This document shows positions 59,801 to 64,000 of a stretch of DNA of 64,000 nucleotides, in pieces. The notes beneath the pieces are model-generated. The model searched no databases, had not been told where the DNA came from, and saw only the letters and a list, made by a program, of their open reading frames with translations. This stretch comes from Lutjanus erythropterus (taxonomy: Eukaryota > Chordata > Actinopteri > Lutjaniformes > Lutjanidae), in contig CM034603.1 of NCBI GenBank assembly GCA_020091685.1, forward strand, positions 5,151,848 through 5,215,847, written 5' to 3'. The translations under genes and the position numbers were made by a program. How positions within the stretch are numbered: the stretch's first letter is position 1; each line of letters opens with the position of its first letter.

Positions 59801-60560
59801 ATTTTCACACTGGCTCTAAAGAGGGCCTTCTGTGTTTTTTTTAAAGGACTAAGATCTGCTGGCATCTAGTGGTGAGCTTGCAGATTGCAGCTATCTCACC
59901 ACACCCTCCCTTTCCAAGCTGTCATGTTAAAAGGATTAAAATAGTATAATTTGGAGTGATATCAGTTGTTATTAATATTAGAAAGATCAGTTACAGATTG
60001 TGAGGATGAGATGTGACAGGTGTGACTTGAGAATGTCATTAATCTTTAGGAGCTTACAAACAACTTTTCAAGATTTTTTTTTTTTTATCAGAAATTCCTT
60101 CCACGATGCTAACTGCACAAATTACATCAACACACTGTTTATGCTCACTCAGTGCAATAGACAACTGAAAAGACATCCATGATACTCTGACATATTTTAC
60201 CAAAGCCTAGAGAACAACAAAAAACAGGCTTTTCAACATACATAACTGATTAGACCAGAATACTTCCCAAATTCCTCTGTTGTTCATTATATATTACTAT
60301 AACATTTAATTTTTCGGGACAAAAAGGACAGGATCTGGAATTTGGGACAACTGCTTGTAATTCAGGACTGCCCTGAATTTTTCAGGACATCTGATCACCC
60401 TAGACTGGAACCATTTCACTGCACTGAGTTATTTTAGTTTTTATACTTGAAGTGCATTTTACTGGTAATTAGGGCTGCACAAGATTATTTTGGATGAAAC
60501 TGTGATTGCAATATGCAGTATGATTAGCAGGAAGGACCATTTTGGTATAACAATTTTAAT

Positions 60561-60623
<63 letters not shown>

Positions 60624-61217
60624 GTTTAAATGTACCAAACAAAAAAAGTTTTTTATCTGGAGATTTGTAGGTCAGATTTAATGCAGATATCACACACATC
60701 TTTCCTTTTTCTTAATATTGCAGTATGCGATTTGAGGTTTTGCTTGTGTTGGTGACAGTGCATGATGAGTTAAAAACTGTATTTTGGAATCTAAAAATAT
60801 AATTTAAAAAAATATAATTGAAGAAGGTGGACCTTTGGTATTATGGGGTTACATTAACACTGATTTGATGGCTCGTCAAAGCAATGGCCTGTGGTATTAT
60901 TTCCGGTTTTTAAACTTACTGAAACTTAACATTACTAGTTAGAAACCTACACAGTCAGCCAGCACTGTTTTCCCTCACTCACCCCGGACAGTGTGCTCTG
61001 TGACCCGGGCTCCGTGTCCGACCAGCTCCCGGACGATGGCGCTCCTGCCCAACATGCTGGCAGTCAACAGAGCGTTTCTCCCTCCCTCGTCCTTCAGTCC
61101 GAACAAATCCTTCTCCTGAGACTCCTCTGTGGCAGACTCACGGTCAAAATGCTCCTTAATGCTTTCTAAGTCCCCAGACAGCACACAGTTAAAAATTTCT
61201 TCCTGTATCGATGTCAT
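56876..61217 (-). CDS. ankrd45: ANKRD45: ankyrin repeat domain protein 45, 4 exons recognised
   Basis: Ankyrin-repeat protein of unproven biochemical role. Exons on the minus strand: 60983-61217, 58827-58994, 58642-58727, 56876-57025. They join to 212 aa (human 266). The start is MTSIQEEIFNCVLSGDLESI. Ankyrin repeats follow: DEGGRNALLTASMLGRSAIV in exon 1 and GYSSLHLAACWGHLDTVRTL, then LELGADTQTR, in exon 2. Exon 3 (EAKQDLMSYIAFVKDLISDP) and exon 4 (ACSAKSDWIQSV, KDMEDTLQPILNKLSAH) match the C-terminal helical part of human ANKRD45. The last exon either ends in frame (CKY, TAA) or is spliced at a strong GTAAGT five codons earlier. Human DARS2 and ANKRD45 are near neighbours, supporting orthology. 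tRNA-Gln copy 1 sits in intron 1 on the other strand. Confidence 0.88.
57961..58600. mobile_element. Teleost CAGTGGTGGAAAATAACT repeat, near full length
   Basis: Left end CAGTGGTGGAAAATAACTA, then CAAGTACAGTACTTTAGTAC and CTACTTTATATTTCTACTCC. The right end is TACTTTTACTGAAGTAAAGG then TCCTCCACCTCTACTG, approximately inverted to the left end. This is one of the commonest non-autonomous repeats in spiny-rayed fish (general knowledge). It fills most of ANKRD45 intron 3. Confidence 0.75.
59310..59381 (+). tRNA. tRNA-Gln (CTG), copy 1
   Basis: 72 nt; anticodon arm CTGGA-CTCTGAA-TCCAG gives CTG. A-box and B-box (GTTCAAATC) are present and TTTT follows four bases after the gene. It lies in ANKRD45 intron 1 on the opposite strand. 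GGTGTGAT begins exactly 67 bases upstream, as in the other copies. Confidence 0.95.
59715..59890. mobile_element. Short teleost repeat, AAGTTCCAGTGTGTAAGG start
   Basis: Starts AAGTTCCAGTGTGTAAGGTT and ends near GGCATCTAGTGGTGAGCTTG and CAGATTGCAG, a pattern typical of an abundant teleost non-autonomous repeat. ANKRD45 intron 1. Confidence 0.5.
60564..60620. repeat. (CA)n microsatellite, ANKRD45 intron 1
   Basis: About 28 perfect CA units, likely highly polymorphic. Flanked by short AT-rich repeat sequence with GCTGCACAAGATTATTTTGG. Confidence 0.97.
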
Positions 61218-61990
61218 TTTGCGCACACTTCCTAAGCTAGCGTTAGCTGTCTGTCCTCTCTGTCCGGCACTGACTGGAAGTTTGTGTTGCCATGGTTACA
61301 GCAGGTGACATCTGTCAGCCTTTTCTTGAGGTTTTAGTTTCATTGTCTTAGTCCCCTCGGACTTTAAATTAAACTTTTGTTGCACTTAAAGATTCTTTTA
61401 TTTGTGTCCTTTGATAAAAGACGAATCTATATCTGAATAATAAAAAATTATCCGTTGTTAGCCTTCACATATGACAACGTCAATGACAAACAAGTCCATC
61501 AATAGTGTGCTTTCAAAAAAAAAGGTACCTCTGCGACCTCTGTGATTTTATGGATAGAAAAATTAGTCTTTCAATAGACTTTTAAAGAAAATCCATGCAA
61601 TTGAATTACTTTGATCAATCAGGTACTCCATATGATTTATTTGATAAGTTAGTCAGATAACATTTAATTTTAGATTGATTCTTAATCATGATTACAGGTT
61701 TGATATAATTGTCTCGTATATTTTGATTTATGCATGCCTTTCTTTAAACAAATATCATCTGAAACAAATTGTTCATTATTTAAAAATCCTGCTTTAGTTA
61801 GTTGTCTCATCCAGTGCAATGTGTATACACATGGTTACGTTTACCTGAATAGACCATTTCTAAACAGTGACATTATTTATGACATTTCCCACCTACTCCA
61901 GTTGTATATGTACGCAGCATATAATGTCATGCAATGCCTTTATCCATGTTGTGTCCCTCAAACAATTTCAGAATTGTCTTTCAAAACCTT
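61218..61990. other. ANKRD45 5' flank
   Basis: CpG-containing sequence just above the ANKRD45 start (about 61218-61300) is a probable promoter. The rest is AT-rich with nothing recognised until the tRNA-Gln upstream block at about 61920. Confidence 0.45.
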
Positions 61991-62058
61991 CGGTGTGATT
62001 GTGGAATTTCCAACTCAGACCAGTTGTCTCTGAACGCAACGGGATGCGTTAACACAGT

Positions 62059-62130
62059 GGTTCCATGGTGTAATGGTTAGCACTCTGGACTCTGAATCCA
62101 GCGATCCGAGTTCAAATCTCGGTGGGACCT
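62059..62130 (+). tRNA. tRNA-Gln (CTG), copy 2
   Basis: Identical in all 72 positions to copy 1. TTTT terminator begins five bases downstream. The upstream 130 bp (CAGAATTGTCTTTCAAAACC, then GGTGTGATTGTGGAAT) aligns with copies 3 and 4. Confidence 0.96.
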
Positions 62131-62954
62131 GATTTTACAGTTAAAGTTAAGTACAAACATGAACATCTGCATGATATCTTGACTACTAACAGATAAAACA
62201 TCATTAATTAAGAAGCTGAATCAAAAGGCCATGTTAAAGCAACTCCATTTCTCATGATCTGTTACTTCAGCACCACAGACAGCTCCATAAATCTACAAGC
62301 AGCACACTTAGACCACTCATATTTCACTGCCATGGTCAGGGCCAGAGATTCTGATTTGTAGAAACTTGAGTCAGCTAAAGGATCAATGAATCAGACAGAC
62401 TAGACTAACATATTCAGCTAAACAACCCTTCTGCTCCTGCTACTAGGGGTTGGAGATGGAGTGGCAGTTTTTTAAGATCCGTCCATTTAAAAAAAAAATG
62501 TAGAGTACGTGCTATGAATAAGCCAACATTTCACTTGGAGAGAAAAAAAACACCCTCAATAACATCAGAATAAATAAATCCATAATACTCAGTCAGTCAG
62601 CTGCATTAATATGTCAAGTGCAATTAAAAGGAAAATAGCAGGTTGGGATTCAGCCAGGTTTATTCATATTATTTTTCTTAACTTGAATTGCTGGTGCTTA
62701 CCACCAGTGAAAATATCATACATTCAATAATGGATATGAAACTGACTGATTACTGTGTAAACCTATGGAGTAACGCAGAGATTATGTAAAGCATACAATG
62801 CAGAATCAGGTTTCTGTTAGCAGTGTGCAGTGTGTTTTCTTCACATGTTGTGCCCCTAAAATAGTTTCAGGATTATCTTGCATCTCTGGTGTGATTTTGG
62901 AATGTCCCACTCTCACCACTTGCACGTGAATGCAGCCGATATCATGTATGTTCT

Positions 62955-63026
62955 GGTTCCATGGTGTAATGGTTAGCACTCTGGACTCTGAATCCAGCGA
63001 TCCGAGTTCAAATCTCGGTGGGACCT
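62955..63026 (+). tRNA. tRNA-Gln (CTG), copy 3
   Basis: Identical to the other copies. Followed by TGATTTTAGGG. Upstream flank GTTTCAGGATTATCTTGCAT and GGTGTGATTTTGGAATGTCC is shared with copy 4, so the pair is a recent local duplication. Confidence 0.96.
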
Positions 63027-63295
63027 GATTTTAGGGGGAAGGTAAGTGATTCATGTATAATAGTACATCCCAATATCTGACAAATGAAATCAATTATAAA
63101 TGCAGTGCTGATGCTCGACCGTGTGCAGCTGGTGCCCTTCTTGTTTTTTTTTCCACCACTGTACATATAAGTTACAGAATGAATATTGTGTTCTTAAAAT
63201 AGTTTCAGGATCGTCTTTCAAAACTTGTGGCGTGATTGTGGGATGTCCCACCCTCACCAGTTGTCTGTGAACGCCACAGGTGGGACAGGTGTGTC

Positions 63296-63367
63296 GGTTC
63301 CATGGTGTAATGGTTAGCACTCTGGACTCTGAATCCAGCGATCCGAGTTCAAATCTCGGTGGGACCT
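63296..63367 (+). tRNA. tRNA-Gln (CTG), copy 4
   Basis: Identical to the other copies, only 341 bases from copy 3. Followed by TGATTTTAAG. Upstream flank GTTTCAGGATCGTCTTTCAA and GGCGTGATTGTGGGATGTCC. The cluster may continue beyond the window. Confidence 0.96.
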
Positions 63368-64000
63368 GATTTTAAGAAGTTGGTGAAATGTTGTGAGTAC
63401 TTGAACAGTGTCTTGGTATCTGTCAAGTATAATGTAATTTATCATGGAAATTTCTCAAAAAAAAAAAAAAAAGGCTCAGTATTATCAGTAGACGCATTTA
63501 ATCCACAATGAAAAAGTTAATTTCTAGGGGGAAGACATTTAATAATGTCAAAATAATTTATAAATGATAAATCTGGTTCTAGAATCCCGTCGCAAAACTG
63601 GTGCTGTTAATGTTAGGTGGTAAACTGGTCTAACCTGATCATCATGTTTGCCCAATCATTTGTAAGTCGAGTTAATTAAATCAATATATAAAAACTAAAG
63701 TGCAATTCAATGAGGTTATCAGTGAACCAGTCTTATCAAGAAAATGCTACTTCTACTAAGTCTAATATGACAACTAACTCTAAACGCCCATAACTACAGA
63801 AATCAGATCATTCATGAAACTGACAAAGATTAACAGTACTTTCATCAGTTTGGTATTTCTTGTCTGAGCTCTCCACACATACAGGGGAGATGATAGCTAT
63901 ACTAGCAGCAGTCTAGTGGGTTGAAGAGGTGAGACCTTTGAGAACAATAATATGCTCTGACTCCAGCTCATTAGTCATCAGCATGAAAAACAGCCACTCA
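63368..64000. other. Right edge of window
   Basis: AT-rich with an A run at about 63456-63471. No gene or further tRNA was seen. Confidence 0.5.

Overview
The window is nuclear DNA of a ray-finned fish, probably a spiny-rayed teleost. The support is intron-split vertebrate genes with GT/AG splice sites, AT-rich introns and spacers, many CA microsatellites, tRNA-derived SINEs, relics of a teleost-type non-LTR retrotransposon and many short palindromic DNA transposons. There is no bacterial-style operon, CRISPR array or phage. The species cannot be fixed from the sequence alone.

Layout: (1) 0.4-17 kb, minus strand: two tandem copies of CRYZ (zeta-crystallin, NADPH:quinone oxidoreductase), eight exons each. 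Copy B (11829-16922) is intact. Copy A (449-8766) keeps all exons and splice sites but has a frameshift in a C8 run in exon 2. (2) 18.5-34.3 kb, plus strand: DARS2, mitochondrial aspartyl-tRNA synthetase, 17 exons, 664 aa, divergent from CRYZ-B. Its introns hold three antisense tRNA-Glu(TTC) genes and two tRNA-Glu relics, four of these five lying in locally duplicated units. (3) 38.2-50.2 kb, plus strand: BPNT2 (IMPAD1), Golgi PAP phosphatase, 8 exons, 343 aa. Its introns carry LINE relics and large fold-back elements. (4) 50-57 kb: a repeat-rich spacer with a Harbinger-like element that keeps a Myb/SANT-like relic. (5) 56.9-61.2 kb, minus strand: ANKRD45, four exons recognised. (6) 59.3-63.4 kb, plus strand: four identical tRNA-Gln(CTG) genes, the first inside an ANKRD45 intron.

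The protein genes are housekeeping loci and do not form one pathway. DARS2 charges mitochondrial tRNA-Asp, BPNT2 removes the PAP by-product of Golgi sulfation, CRYZ reduces quinones and ANKRD45 is an ankyrin-repeat protein. DARS2 and ANKRD45 are also neighbours in human 1q25. The most interesting signals are structural: the CRYZ duplication appears to have carried a piece of the DARS2 promoter, CRYZ exon 3 looks gene-converted, a fold-back element sits in the CRYZ-B promoter with two TCTCGCGAGA motifs, and two tRNA families are expanding locally. I did not find a new multi-gene system.
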